The notes under the pieces are model-generated. The model made no database searches. It saw only the letters and a program-made list of their open reading frames with translations, and had not been told where the DNA came from. This document shows positions 34,404 through 43,443 of a stretch of 64,000 nucleotides of DNA, piece by piece. Within the stretch, counting starts at the first letter, position 1. Each line of letters starts with the position of its first letter. The DNA lies in the NCBI RefSeq assembly GCF_002154225.1, contig NZ_MTSE01000008.1, positions 1 through 64,000 of the forward strand, written 5' to 3'. Made by a program: the position numbers and the translations under genes. The DNA is from Hymenobacter crusticola (GTDB lineage Bacteria; Bacteroidota; Bacteroidia; Cytophagales; Hymenobacteraceae).

Positions 34404-35162
34404 ATGAAAATAATCTGTCATTCTTTGATTCTTACCGCGTTGCTTGGGCTCAGCTTCGCGGCCTCCGCGCAGATCAGGCTGGGAAAGCTAGGGGAAGTGT
34501 TAAAGTCACAAATTCCCAAAACCACTACGTCATCTACCACAACAGGCACCGGCAACGTTAGCCAGACGGAAGCGGCCAATGGCCTGAAAGAAGCGTTGGT
34601 GCAAGGCATTAGCAAAGGCACCGACCAAGCATCCAAAACCGACGGCTTTTACCTGAACAAGCTCATTCGGATTCCTTTTCCGCCCGATGCTCAGCGCGTG
34701 GCTAATACCCTGCGTACCATTGGCCTAGGTTCGCAAGTGGATAAGTTTGAATTGTCGCTTAACCGCGGCGCCGAAGATGCTGCCAAAAGCGCCAAACCTA
34801 TCTTCTTGTCTGCCATCAAAAGCTTGACATTCAAAGATGTGTGGGGCATTCTGACCGGCGAGAAAGATGCCGCTACTAGTTATTTGAAGCGCACAACGAC
34901 CTCGCAACTCACCACCGCGTTCAAGCCGATCATTCAGCAGTCACTGGATAAGGTAAGCGCCACCCGCTACTACACCGACCTAACGACGCGCTACAACAAG
35001 ATTCCGCTCGTGACACCTGTGAATACCGACCTGAACGACTACGCCACCGGCAAAGCCATTGACGGTCTGTTTACGCTCGTAGCGCAGGAAGAAGCCAACA
35101 TCCGGGAAAACCCCGTGGCGCGCACTACCGACTTGCTCAAGCGCGTATTTGGCAAAAGCTAG
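34404..35162 (+). CDS. DUF4197 family secreted protein
   Basis: A 252-residue paralogue of the preceding gene. The signal peptide ends in ASAQ; a short Thr/Ser linker replaces the Lys/Thr repeat of the neighbour. The DUF4197 domain is complete: EALVQGISKGTDQASKTDGFY, LIRIPFPPDAQRVANTLR, LSLNRGAEDAAKSAKPIFL, FKDVWGILTGEKDAATSYLK, KIPLVTPVNTDLNDYATGKA. The protein is expected in the periplasm; function unknown. It has its own leader of about 130 bp and its own strong terminator, so the two paralogues are probably separate transcripts. Confidence 0.88.
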   Translation: MKIICHSLILTALLGLSFAASAQIRLGKLGEVLKSQIPKTTTSSTTTGTGNVSQTEAANGLKEALVQGISKGTDQASKTDGFYLNKLIRIPFPPDAQRVANTLRTIGLGSQVDKFELSLNRGAEDAAKSAKPIFLSAIKSLTFKDVWGILTGEKDAATSYLKRTTTSQLTTAFKPIIQQSLDKVSATRYYTDLTTRYNKIPLVTPVNTDLNDYATGKAIDGLFTLVAQEEANIRENPVARTTDLLKRVFGKS

Positions 35163-35177
35163 GTCCGCATGCTTTGT

Positions 35178-35226
35178 GCACAAAAAAGCCTCCGCTCAGT
35201 AAAATTGAGCGGAGGCTTTTTTGTGC
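35178..35226. terminator. 21-bp perfect terminator hairpin
   Basis: Bases 35178-35198 are perfectly complementary to 35206-35226 around a 7-base loop. Stem ends carry A6 and T6 tracts, so it can act in both directions: for the second DUF4197 gene (+) and the Asp-rich gene (-). Confidence 0.9.
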
Positions 35227-35258
35227 TGGCCAGCTGACGTGATCAGCTGCGCAACGTC

Positions 35259-35624
35259 CTAAAAGTCGTCGTCTTCGCTGTAGCGGGTGCTGCGGCCGCG
35301 GCCTGTGCGGTGGCTGCCGTAATCATCGTCGTCATCGTCAAGGTCGTCGCTACCGAAGTCGTCATCGTCGTCAAGGCTCGAAAAACCACTGCTATCGGGG
35401 TCTTCTGCCGCTTCAGCTGCGGTGAATTCTTCTTCCGTCATGCTTGCTAGGTCGAGCGCCTCGTCGTGCGACGAACCCGTGTCGCGCCACATTAAGTAGT
35501 CAGCGTATTTGGCGCTTAGCTGATCTTCGGGGTTTCCACTGGACTTACCACCGCCTTTGGTGGCGTAGCTATCCAGGTCGTCATCATCGAGGGAGTCGTC
35601 GTCGAGGTCGTCGTATTGTCTCAT
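35259..35624 (-). CDS. Asp-rich acidic hypothetical protein
   Basis: A 121-residue protein made up of two acidic tails (DLDDDSLDDDDLDSY at the start and DDDDDFGSDDLDDDDDDYGS near the end) around a central segment, AKYADYLMWRDTGSSHDEALDLASMTEEEF, which is probably a helical pair. It has no signal peptide. The isoelectric point is clearly very low. No family recognised; the central segment may bind a partner, and the tails could mimic nucleic acid or bind cations. It stands alone between the DUF4197 genes and the ABC ATPase. The frame is protected by a good ATG and typical codon use. Confidence 0.6.
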   Translation of the reverse strand: MRQYDDLDDDSLDDDDLDSYATKGGGKSSGNPEDQLSAKYADYLMWRDTGSSHDEALDLASMTEEEFTAAEAAEDPDSSGFSSLDDDDDFGSDDLDDDDDDYGSHRTGRGRSTRYSEDDDF

Positions 35625-35762
35625 GGCCGGGTGAGGGCGGGTAATTGTGAACAGTTAGGTGTGGTTACCGGAGCGAAGATACGGGAGGAAGAGGTTTTGC
35701 GTTGGGGTCAAAACCGGATTTTTGCTGCGAGAATTTCTACGGTTTAGCTAAGATTAGCTAGC

Positions 35763-36392
35763 TCAGCGAACTGAGCGGGCAAAGCTCGTCACGTCGAGCT
35801 GTGTGGTGCAGAAGTCGTACTCTTCTGGCACATTGGAGCTAATGAGTACTAAGCGGCCAGAAGCAGTGGCCCGCACATGCTCGCGGTACCACTCTACACC
35901 CGTGCGATCGAGGTTAGTAGTAGGTTCATCTAGGAGCAGGAGCGGGGCTGCCGCATAAAGGGCAATACCTAACTTCAGGCGCTGCTTCATCCCTGAGGAA
36001 AAATCTCGTACGAGCTTGTGGCGCGACTTCTCCAAGTACATACGCTCAATGAGCCCTTCGGTGCTTAAACCTGCTTGTAGAGGTTTGAAGCGCGTATGAA
36101 AGTGCAGGAGTTCGGTAAGCGTAAGCTCTTCTACCAACTCTAGGTAGGGGGCGCAGTAGGCGAGTAGCTGCGGTACCTCTTCCACCGCCACCGATTTTCC
36201 CTGGTAGGAGTACGTGAGTGTTCCTTCCGTGGGCAGCAACTGTCCCGAAAGCGTGTTGAGCAACGTACTCTTGCCCGACCCATTCGGACCTAGGATGGCC
36301 GTTGCGGTATCAGGTTGAAAGGTGTGTGTAAGACCCCGAAAGATCCAGTCGCGGTGAAAGCGCTTGCCTAGGCTGGTTGCCTCAATTTGCAT
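35763..36392 (-). CDS. ABC transporter ATP-binding protein
   Basis: A 209-residue ATPase with Walker A GPNGSGKST (35-43), the signature FSSGMKQRLKLG, Walker B LLLLDEPTTNLD, and a His-less switch segment near the C-terminus. It is short for the family but complete. No permease gene adjoins, so its partner is encoded elsewhere. The ATG overlaps the lpxA stop by one base, which couples it to the lipid A genes. A role in envelope lipid or cell-wall export is possible by context, but the sequence resembles CcmA-like export ATPases only generally. Confidence 0.85.
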   Translation of the reverse strand: MQIEATSLGKRFHRDWIFRGLTHTFQPDTATAILGPNGSGKSTLLNTLSGQLLPTEGTLTYSYQGKSVAVEEVPQLLAYCAPYLELVEELTLTELLHFHTRFKPLQAGLSTEGLIERMYLEKSRHKLVRDFSSGMKQRLKLGIALYAAAPLLLLDEPTTNLDRTGVEWYREHVRATASGRLVLISSNVPEEYDFCTTQLDVTSFARSVR

Positions 36393-37189
36393 TAGTCGCC
36401 ACTGTCGCTGTTGCGCGAATATCCCTTGATGATTCCCCGACCCGAGTTGCGCACGAAGTTCACGACCTCGTCGCGCTCAGGGTTGGAAGGCAAATCGAGC
36501 TCTATCTGATCCAGCGCATCGCTCGTGTTCAGGCCACTCATAAATAGCAAGCGGTAGCACTGCTGAATCTGCAAGATGGCGGCATCCGAGTATCCACGAC
36601 GGCGCAGCCCCACGGAGTTGACGCCAGCATAGGTTAGCGGTTCACGGGCCGTCTTTACGAAGGGCGGAACATCTTTCCGCACGAGCGAGCCACCACCGAT
36701 GAACGAATGCTGCCCAACGCGCACAAATTGGTGTACGGCCGAGGTGCCTCCGATGATAGCCCAATCCCCAACTTCAACGTGACCAGCTATTTGCACAGAG
36801 TTGGAAATAACACAGTTATCACCCACAATACAATCATGGGCAATGTGCACGTACGCTTGCAGCAGGCAATTGCGGCCTACTACCGTTCGCATACGATCTA
36901 CCGTGCCGCGGTTTACCGTGACGCACTCACGAATAACCGTGTAATCCCCGATGTGTACCGTTGTTACTTCGCCGGCAAACTTCAGGTCCTGCGGAATAGC
37001 CGAAATAACAGCACCAGGGAATATCTTACAGTTCTTGCCAATGCGGGCCCCCGACATGATCGTCACGTTGGGCCCGATCCAGGTGCCTTCCCCGATTTCA
37101 ACGTCCTTGTCGATGGTAGTGAAGGGTTCTACTACCACGTTTTGGGCAATCTTAGCTTCGGGGTGAATATAGGCGAGCGGCTGGTTCAT
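36392..37189 (-). CDS. lpxA: Acyl-[ACP]-UDP-N-acetylglucosamine O-acyltransferase
   Basis: ATG at 37189 gives 265 residues; a TTG three codons earlier is less likely. The protein is a left-handed beta-helix of hexapeptide repeats (IHPEAKIAQNVVVEPF and so on) with catalytic His in YVHIAHDCIVGDNC and C-terminal helical tail (YRLLFMSGLNTSDALDQIE). It catalyses the first step of lipid A synthesis in the cytoplasm. It follows lpxC/fabZ on the same strand and its stop overlaps the ABC ATPase start by one base. The operon order lpxD, lpxC/fabZ, lpxA is the usual one in Bacteroidota. Confidence 0.96.
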   Translation of the reverse strand: MNQPLAYIHPEAKIAQNVVVEPFTTIDKDVEIGEGTWIGPNVTIMSGARIGKNCKIFPGAVISAIPQDLKFAGEVTTVHIGDYTVIRECVTVNRGTVDRMRTVVGRNCLLQAYVHIAHDCIVGDNCVISNSVQIAGHVEVGDWAIIGGTSAVHQFVRVGQHSFIGGGSLVRKDVPPFVKTAREPLTYAGVNSVGLRRRGYSDAAILQIQQCYRLLFMSGLNTSDALDQIELDLPSNPERDEVVNFVRNSGRGIIKGYSRNSDSGD

Positions 37190-37305
37190 TATTTTCAATT
37201 ATCAATTATCCCTTAACAATTATCAGTTTCATCTCCATAGCCACAAGTCAACGAAAGGGACGGCTGCGGCATTGTCAGATGCTAGGTGGTAATTGCTAAT
37301 TGAAA

Positions 37306-38700
37306 CTAGGCGTTTTTGCGAACGATACTGGCTGACATCTCAGCCTCCATAACCACTTTGCCATTTACATAGGCTTTGCCACTCATCTTGGCGATGCCAC
37401 GCTTGATGGGAGCTAGCAATTGGCAGCGGAAGATAATGGTGTCGCCCGGCTTGACCATGCGCCGGAAACGGCAGCTCTCAATACCCATGAAGTAAGTCCA
37501 GTAGTTTTCGGGGTCGGGTACGGAGTTAAGCACCAGAATACCACCGGTTTGAGCCATGGCCTCAATTTGAATGACGCCCGGCATAACAGGGTTGCCAGGG
37601 AAGTGGCCTTGGAAAAAAGGCTCATTCATGGTCACGTTTTTCACGCCGGTCACCATTTCCGTGTCAAGATGAATGATCTTGTCGATGAGCAAGAAAGGGT
37701 AGCGGTGGGGCAGCGTCTGGCTGATCTGGTTGATGTCCATCACCGGCGTGCGCGCTGGGTCGTAGGTCGGTACCGCGTTGGCATTCACCTCCATCATCTT
37801 CTTCTTGATGCGCTTGGCAAACGCTACGTTGGCCGCATGCCCTGGGCGAGCAGCTAGGATCTGGCCTTTCAGTGGGCGGCCTACCAAGGCTAGGTCACCT
37901 ACCAAGTCGAGCAGCTTGTGGCGGGCGGGCTCATTTTTGTGGCGCAGGTCCACGTTGTTCAGGATGCCTTCCTTCTTCACGGCCACTTTGGGCTTACCGA
38001 GCATGTTAGCTAGGTCCGTCAGCTCGTCGTCAGTCACTACCCGGTCGACGACCACAATGGCGTTGCTCAGGTCACCGCCTTTTATGAGATTCTGTTTGTA
38101 GAGCATTTCCAGCTCATGCAGAAAACAGAAAGTGCGCGACGAAGCAATTTCGCCCGGAAACTGTGAAATGTCTGTCAGCGAGGCATGCTGCGAGCCGAGC
38201 ACGGGCGAGTTGTAATCCACCATCACCGTGAGGCGATAGTTGTTGAGCGGCAACGCGGCAATTTCCACGGCGCGGCTGTTGTCTACGTAGCGAATCTCGT
38301 CGGGAATCTCGAAGTAGTTGCGCAGTGCATTTTGCTCTTCCAAGCCCACTTCCTGCAACGGCTTGATAAACTCATACGAGGAGCCATCCATGATGGGCGG
38401 CTCAGGACCATCCAGCTGAATCAGTACGTTATCAATCTCTAGGCCTACTAGCGCCGCTAGCGTGTGCTCTACCGTGTTGATGCGGGCACCATTTTGCTCG
38501 ATAGTAGTGCCGCGGGAAAGGTCGACTACGTTGTCAACATCAGCGTTGACAATAGGCTGACCCGGTAAATCGACGCGCTGGAACTTGTAGCCATGGTTGA
38601 TCGGAGCCGGGCAAAAGGTCATCGTGGCCTGAGCGCCTGTGTGCAGACCAATGCCGCTGACGGTCACCGGTGCCTTAATGGTATGTTGCTTATCGTTCAT
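37306..38700 (-). CDS. lpxC/fabZ: Fused LpxC deacetylase / FabZ dehydratase
   Basis: ATG at 38700 gives 464 residues (start MNDKQHTIKAPV); the frame before it is not conserved. The LpxC part covers about 1-300: SGIGLHTGAQATMTFCPAP, HTLAALVGLEIDNV with metal-binding HT, and LRHKNEPARHKLLDLVGDL with zinc His and Asp. The FabZ hot-dog domain covers about 315-464: LPHRYPFLLIDKI and FFQGHFPGNPVMPGV with the catalytic His. LpxC removes the acetate group from UDP-3-acyl-GlcNAc; FabZ dehydrates 3-hydroxyacyl-ACP. This fusion is a hallmark of Bacteroidota. Cytoplasmic. Confidence 0.97.
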   Translation of the reverse strand: MNDKQHTIKAPVTVSGIGLHTGAQATMTFCPAPINHGYKFQRVDLPGQPIVNADVDNVVDLSRGTTIEQNGARINTVEHTLAALVGLEIDNVLIQLDGPEPPIMDGSSYEFIKPLQEVGLEEQNALRNYFEIPDEIRYVDNSRAVEIAALPLNNYRLTVMVDYNSPVLGSQHASLTDISQFPGEIASSRTFCFLHELEMLYKQNLIKGGDLSNAIVVVDRVVTDDELTDLANMLGKPKVAVKKEGILNNVDLRHKNEPARHKLLDLVGDLALVGRPLKGQILAARPGHAANVAFAKRIKKKMMEVNANAVPTYDPARTPVMDINQISQTLPHRYPFLLIDKIIHLDTEMVTGVKNVTMNEPFFQGHFPGNPVMPGVIQIEAMAQTGGILVLNSVPDPENYWTYFMGIESCRFRRMVKPGDTIIFRCQLLAPIKRGIAKMSGKAYVNGKVVMEAEMSASIVRKNA

Positions 38701-38851
38701 TACGCTGAAAAGCTGTAAGCTGCATGCTATAAGCCGCAAGCTTTAAGCTGTGAGCTGCAAGCGAGAAAAATCAAAAGAAAAGAGACGTTCAAAAAAGACC
38801 ACGGTGCTTGCAGCCGGAAGCATACAGCTTGTAGCTTTTCAAAAGGCAAAG
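38701..38851. repeat. Intergenic AAGCTG-type short repeats
   Basis: The lpxD-lpxC gap holds degenerate tandem units of the type AAGCTGTAAGCTGCATGC (from about 38710 to 38765), with an inverted echo at 38812-38840 (GCAGCCGGAAGCATACAGC). Similar repeats occur in intergenic DNA of many Bacteroidota. No gene fits here. Confidence 0.55.
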
Positions 38852-39892
38852 CTAGGGCTTTTCCGGTTCGCTTCGGCTGCGCTCCAATTGCGCGAGGCGA
38901 CGCTCCAAATCCGGTAGGTGACGGAAGATGGCGTTAGCCCGTAAACTGTCGCGTAAATTGAAGGCTGGAGAACCTTGCAAGAACTCCCCTTCGACCTTGA
39001 TAGACTTCCCTACGCCTGATTGCGCCGTGACGGTGGTGCGGTTGGCTAGAGTCAGGTGACCAGCCAAACCTGCTTGCCCGGCTAGCACACAGAAGTCGCC
39101 AATTTTGGTAGAGCCCGAGATTCCCGTTTGGGCGGCAACAACGGTGTGGCGACCAATTTCTACGTTGTGCGCAATCTGAACTAGGTTGTCAATTTTGGCG
39201 CCCTCGCGAATTAGCGTAGAGCCCATCGTCGCGCAATCGATGGTCGTATTTGCTCCAACGCTTACGTTGTCTTCCAGCACTACATTCCCAATCTGCGGGA
39301 TGGCCCGGTAAGAGCCATCGGGTTGCGGGGCAAAGCCAAAGCCATCGGACCCTAGCACGGCTCCGGCGTGAATGGTGCAGCGCGCGCCTACTACCGTATC
39401 GGCGTAGAGCTTGGCCCCGGCATAGATGATGGTGCCATCACCAATCACGCACCGGTCGCCAATGTAGGCGTGCGGAAAGATGAGCACGTTCTGCCCGATG
39501 CGGCAGTTCTGGCCGATGTAAGAAAAGGCCCCGCGGTAATGATTCTCCCCAATTACGCTGTCTGCACCTAGGTAAGCAGGCTCCTCTACACCGCGTTTCC
39601 CGGTGCGTGCGCTCTGCTGGTAAAACTCTAAGAGCGTGGTAAAGCTAGAGTAAGGATCATCTACGCGAATAAGGCTAGCCTGCACGGGCTGGCGCAACGC
39701 TAGCTCGCGGCTGACGATAACCACTGTTGCTTGCGTTGTATAGAGGTGCGGCTCATATTTCAGGTTGGCCAGAAAAGTAAGCGAACCAGCCTGCGCTTCT
39801 TCAATTTTTGCCAGTCGATCGACGCGCTGGGTAGCGTCGCCCTCGACCTCACCGCGGAGAACCTCCGCAATCTGACCTACCGTAAATTCCAT
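38852..39892 (-). CDS. lpxD: UDP-3-O-(3-hydroxyacyl)glucosamine N-acyltransferase
   Basis: A 346-residue protein. The N-terminal uridine-binding domain (1-100) is followed by a left-handed beta-helix of hexapeptide repeats (GENHYRGAFSYIGQNCRIGQ) with the catalytic His in VQIAHNVEIGRHTVVAAQTG and a C-terminal helix ending in a Glu/Arg-rich tail. It adds the second acyl chain to UDP-glucosamine in lipid A synthesis. ATG at 39892. It is upstream of lpxC/fabZ, and the preceding HD-hydrolase gene is 194 bp away on the same strand. Confidence 0.96.
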   Translation of the reverse strand: MEFTVGQIAEVLRGEVEGDATQRVDRLAKIEEAQAGSLTFLANLKYEPHLYTTQATVVIVSRELALRQPVQASLIRVDDPYSSFTTLLEFYQQSARTGKRGVEEPAYLGADSVIGENHYRGAFSYIGQNCRIGQNVLIFPHAYIGDRCVIGDGTIIYAGAKLYADTVVGARCTIHAGAVLGSDGFGFAPQPDGSYRAIPQIGNVVLEDNVSVGANTTIDCATMGSTLIREGAKIDNLVQIAHNVEIGRHTVVAAQTGISGSTKIGDFCVLAGQAGLAGHLTLANRTTVTAQSGVGKSIKVEGEFLQGSPAFNLRDSLRANAIFRHLPDLERRLAQLERSRSEPEKP

Positions 39893-40086
39893 CGGACAAA
39901 AGTATAGAAAATTGGTACTTCGATTTTAGTGCTTCGTGCTTCGCGTGCTGTGCTCAGCGTTATTTATTAAGACCTAGGTCATTTAGGCGCATCCGGGTGA
40001 GAGCCGACTACCTCTTTTATTGATTGCGCAAACAAACAACGGGCGTGTAAAGCTAGCTACTAGGGCTGAGCACGAAGCACTACACG

Positions 40087-41316
40087 TTATTGGATAATCT
40101 CTTTGGGATAGCAGATGTAATACTTCTCAACGCGTTTGCTGAGGGCGCGGATGTTCGGTAAGTCGGAGGCCTCCGCCACATTCACTACGTGCCCGCTTTT
40201 GGTGAGTACATCAATCGTTTCGTCGTGGGAGTCATACGCGTTGTTGCTGATACGGCCACTAAGCATCAGTAGCTTAGCCTCGTCCATGGGCAAACTGAAG
40301 TTTTCGCTGATCAGCTCCGTTACCCCTAGTTTCAGGTCCTCGTCTACAGGTTCGCTTTGCAAGGTAATCTTGAACAGGTGCCGGTCGAGAATACTGCGCG
40401 ACATATAGCTGAGCACCTTGTCGGGGTGGCCGGCCCACATTTTTACAGCCCCCCAGATGTCGTAGTCGTCGAGTTGCACGAAACGTTGCAGGATACTTTC
40501 GTCCTGCTCAAAATCTTTAATGCTGACTGGCTTGGATAGAAAAAAATGTAAATCCGGTGACGCGGGCACTTTGTGACCGGCACGGGTCAGGTCGCGGGCG
40601 CGCTGCACAATGCGGATAATCATTTGCTCGGCGCTCGTAACAGCCTTGTGCAGATATACTTGCCAGTACATTAGCCGGCGGCTCACCAGAAAGTTTTCGA
40701 TGCTGTAAATGGCTTTTTCCTCCAGCACCAGTCGTTCGTTCACTACGGTGAGCATTTTTATGAGGCGGTCGGCGCCGGGGCGGCCTTCCTGCACGCCGGT
40801 ATAGAAGGAGTCGCGGTTGAGGTAATCCAGCCGGTCCATATCGAGCTGGCTGCTCACAAGCTGATGAAAAAAGGGGCGGTGGTAACTGCCCTGGAAAATT
40901 TCAATAGCTAGGTCGAGGGCGCCGTGGTGCTCCCGGTTGAGGCGCTGCATGAGCTGCAACGACAACCGCTCGTGCGGGACTTCGTGGAAAATAGCCGTTT
41001 CTAGGGCGTGGGAGAGGGGGCCGTGGCCAATGTCGTGGAGCAGAATAGCGGCTAGCGCCGCTTGGCCTTCGGCCGCCGAAATCTTTACGTGCTTATCTTT
41101 GAGCGTGCGCAAGGCCATGCTCATCAGGTGCATCGCCCCGAGGGCGTGGTGGAAGCGCGTGTGCAGCGCCCCCGGATACACGAAGCCCGTGAGACCTAGC
41201 TGCTGAATTCGGCGCAGCCGCTGAAAGTAAGGGTGCTCGATCAGGTCGAATAGGAGCTCCGTCGGAATGGTGACAAAGCCGTAGACCGGGTCGTTGAATA
41301 TTTTCTTTTTGTTCAT
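40087..41316 (-). CDS. HD-domain phosphohydrolase
   Basis: A 409-residue protein of the dNTPase/HD superfamily. It opens with NDPVYGFVTIPTELLFDLIEHPYFQRLRRIQQLG. The metal site reads TRFHHALGAMHL and HDIGHGPLSHALE, which gives the H...HD...D pattern with the last Asp in a later helix (SQLDMDRLDYLNRD). The C-terminal 150 residues are unassigned. Such proteins hydrolyse nucleotides with divalent metal. It is conserved next to lpxD in many Bacteroidota, so it may belong to the lipid A operon. Cytoplasmic. Confidence 0.92.
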   Translation of the reverse strand: MNKKKIFNDPVYGFVTIPTELLFDLIEHPYFQRLRRIQQLGLTGFVYPGALHTRFHHALGAMHLMSMALRTLKDKHVKISAAEGQAALAAILLHDIGHGPLSHALETAIFHEVPHERLSLQLMQRLNREHHGALDLAIEIFQGSYHRPFFHQLVSSQLDMDRLDYLNRDSFYTGVQEGRPGADRLIKMLTVVNERLVLEEKAIYSIENFLVSRRLMYWQVYLHKAVTSAEQMIIRIVQRARDLTRAGHKVPASPDLHFFLSKPVSIKDFEQDESILQRFVQLDDYDIWGAVKMWAGHPDKVLSYMSRSILDRHLFKITLQSEPVDEDLKLGVTELISENFSLPMDEAKLLMLSGRISNNAYDSHDETIDVLTKSGHVVNVAEASDLPNIRALSKRVEKYYICYPKEIIQ

Positions 41317-41642
41317 GTATGCAGGGGCACCAGTCAGGCGTTTAGTGCCTTAATACGCTAGTCGCTGTAAAGTGCCCGTCGGTCGAGAGAATAGCATGGG
41401 CGGTCCAGATGAGGCTTTCCCCACCGTAATTTTCGGTTTCTTTACGACAGAACAGTGGAAGATCATAATTTTTGCAAACCTAAACGCGGCCTTTGGCAGT
41501 AAAGCTACTACCGAATTCTTAGCCTTCTCCTACGCTAGGTGCCTTGTCGCTTCGTCGATGACGCGCCGTTGCTGGAGTGCTTTTAGGGCTGTTTATTCCC
41601 CCAAACCTAGGCAAATGCTTAGTGTTTCTTACTCTCAACCCT
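41317..41642. other. Divergent control region, HD hydrolase / porX
   Basis: The gap of 326 bases separates two divergent genes. Near 41465-41474 the sequence ATAATTTTTG is one base off the -7 consensus TAnnTTTG and may drive porX. The frames that cross the region have no recognisable product. Confidence 0.5.
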
Positions 41643-43214
41643 ATGCAACGCTATTCCATTCTTTGGGCCGACGACGAAATTGACTTGCTCAAGCCCCATA
41701 TTCTGTTTCTGAAGGAAAAAGGCTACGACGTGACCGGCGTAAATTCCGGCGCCGATGCCATTGAGCAAGTGGGCGAACAGAATTATGACCTCGTGTTTTT
41801 GGACGAGAACATGCCTGGCCTTACGGGCCTGGAAACCCTCACGGAAATCAAAGCGGCTCGCCCTACCACGCCGGTCATCATGATTACCAAGAGCGAGGAA
41901 GAGCACATCATGGAAGAGGCCATCGGCTCCAAGATTGCCGATTACCTCATTAAGCCCGTTAACCCGAACCAGATTCTGCTGTCGGTGAAGAAGGTGCTGG
42001 ACAACAAGCGCCTCGTCAGTGAAAAAACCAATAGCGGCTACCAGCGCGACTTCCGCCAGCTAGGTATGCAGCTCGGCGACCGGCTCAGCCCAAGTGAGTG
42101 GGCCGACGTGTATAAGAAGCTAGTGTTCTGGGAACTAGAAATTGACGAGACGGAAGGCAAGAGCATGGCCGACGTCTTCAACATGCAGAAGGACGAGGCC
42201 AACACGTACTTCGGGCGCTTCATCACTGAGAACTACGAAGACTGGGTAAACGGTGACGACGACGATGCCCCGCTCATGTCGCATCAGCTCTTCAAGGAAC
42301 GGGTGTTTCCGTTGCTGAAAGCTACCGGCGACACGCCCGTGTACTTCGTGCTCATCGATAACCTGCGCTACGACCAGTGGAAGATTCTGGAGCCTACGAT
42401 TGCTGAACTGTTCACCGTAGACCAGGAGGAAATGTATTACTCCATCTTGCCTACCACTACGGCGTACGCGCGTAATGCTATCTTCTCGGGTATGATGCCG
42501 GGCGAGATTCAGAAGAAGTATCCTAATCTCTGGGTGAACGACGACGACGACGAGGGCAAAAACCTGCACGAGCAGGACTTCATGGAAATCATGTTCCAGA
42601 AGGCCAGTCAGAAGTACAAGTACAGCTATAACAAGGTGACCAACCTGCAAGCCGGCAAAGACCTGCTTGGTAAGATGGCTAACTTGCACAACAATCATAA
42701 GCTGAACGTCATCGTCTACAATTTCGTGGACATGCTCTCGCACGCGCGCACCGACATGGCCATGATTCGGGAGCTAGCCGCCGACGAATCGGCGTATCGT
42801 TCGCTTACCCGCTCGTGGTTCCTGCACTCGCCGCTGTACGAGATGCTCCAGCAGATTGCCGACAAAAAAGGCAAGCTCATTATTACCACCGACCACGGCA
42901 CTATTCGGGTGAAGCGCCCCTATAAAATTGTGGGTGACCGGAACACGAACACCAACCTGCGCTACAAGCACGGCAAGAACCTAGGTTTCGACGACTCGCG
43001 CGACGTATACACGGTGCGTAAGCCGGAGCGTATTTTCTTGCCCCGCGAAAACGTGAGCACCGCCTACGTATTTACCATTGGCGATTATTTCTTCGCCTAC
43101 CCTAACAACTACAACTACTACGTGAACTACTACAAGGACACGTTCCAGCACGGTGGCATCTCCCTAGAGGAATGTATCATTCCATTCATTACCCTAACTC
43201 CGAAAGGCGCCTAG
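41643..43214 (+). CDS. porX: PorX, type IX secretion response regulator with PglZ domain
   Basis: ATG at 41643 gives 523 residues (start MQRYSILWADDE); the upstream in-frame codons are not conserved. The receiver domain is at 1-120, with Asp54 in LVFLDENMPG as phospho-acceptor and the MITKSEEEHIMEEA and DYLIKPVNPNQ segments typical of PorX. A three-helix linker follows, then the PglZ/alkaline-phosphatase-like domain (about 205-523) with VYFVLIDNLRYDQW, TTTAYARNAIFSGMMPG, IVYNFVDMLSHAR and IITTDHGTIRVKRP. PorX controls T9SS genes together with the kinase PorY and a SigP sigma factor, and it cleaves phosphodiester bonds. It is followed by a strong hairpin. Confidence 0.96.
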   Translation: MQRYSILWADDEIDLLKPHILFLKEKGYDVTGVNSGADAIEQVGEQNYDLVFLDENMPGLTGLETLTEIKAARPTTPVIMITKSEEEHIMEEAIGSKIADYLIKPVNPNQILLSVKKVLDNKRLVSEKTNSGYQRDFRQLGMQLGDRLSPSEWADVYKKLVFWELEIDETEGKSMADVFNMQKDEANTYFGRFITENYEDWVNGDDDDAPLMSHQLFKERVFPLLKATGDTPVYFVLIDNLRYDQWKILEPTIAELFTVDQEEMYYSILPTTTAYARNAIFSGMMPGEIQKKYPNLWVNDDDDEGKNLHEQDFMEIMFQKASQKYKYSYNKVTNLQAGKDLLGKMANLHNNHKLNVIVYNFVDMLSHARTDMAMIRELAADESAYRSLTRSWFLHSPLYEMLQQIADKKGKLIITTDHGTIRVKRPYKIVGDRNTNTNLRYKHGKNLGFDDSRDVYTVRKPERIFLPRENVSTAYVFTIGDYFFAYPNNYNYYVNYYKDTFQHGGISLEECIIPFITLTPKGA

Positions 43215-43224
43215 GGTTACTACT

Positions 43225-43286
43225 AAGGCTGTAAGTACACAAAGAGGCCAGTCATTAGACTGGCCTCTTTGTGTACTTACAGCCTT
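43225..43286 (+). terminator. 29-bp perfect hairpin after porX
   Basis: Bases 43225-43253 are perfectly complementary to 43258-43286 around a 4-base loop (ATTA). It begins 11 bases after the porX stop. This is the longest perfect stem in the window. Confidence 0.85.
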
Positions 43287-43406
43287 GGTTTATATAGCAC
43301 GAACAGCTTGTGGCAAGTTGTTTTAGGATATAGGCAGGCAATTTGTAGTCAAGGGGGTAAATACTTGTTTACGGCTTGAATTGTATCGATCTAATACGTT
43401 TCGTGT

Positions 43407-43443
43407 GTAATAGGAATACTTGAACGAGTATTTTACCTATTAC
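43407..43443. promoter_or_regulatory. Interrupted dyad before the receiver gene
   Basis: GTAATAGG at 43407-43414 plus AATACT pairs with AGTATT plus CCTATTAC ending at 43443, with a 6-base loop and a 3-base bulge. It lies about 140 bases before the receiver ATG. It may be an operator or a leader structure. Confidence 0.35.
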
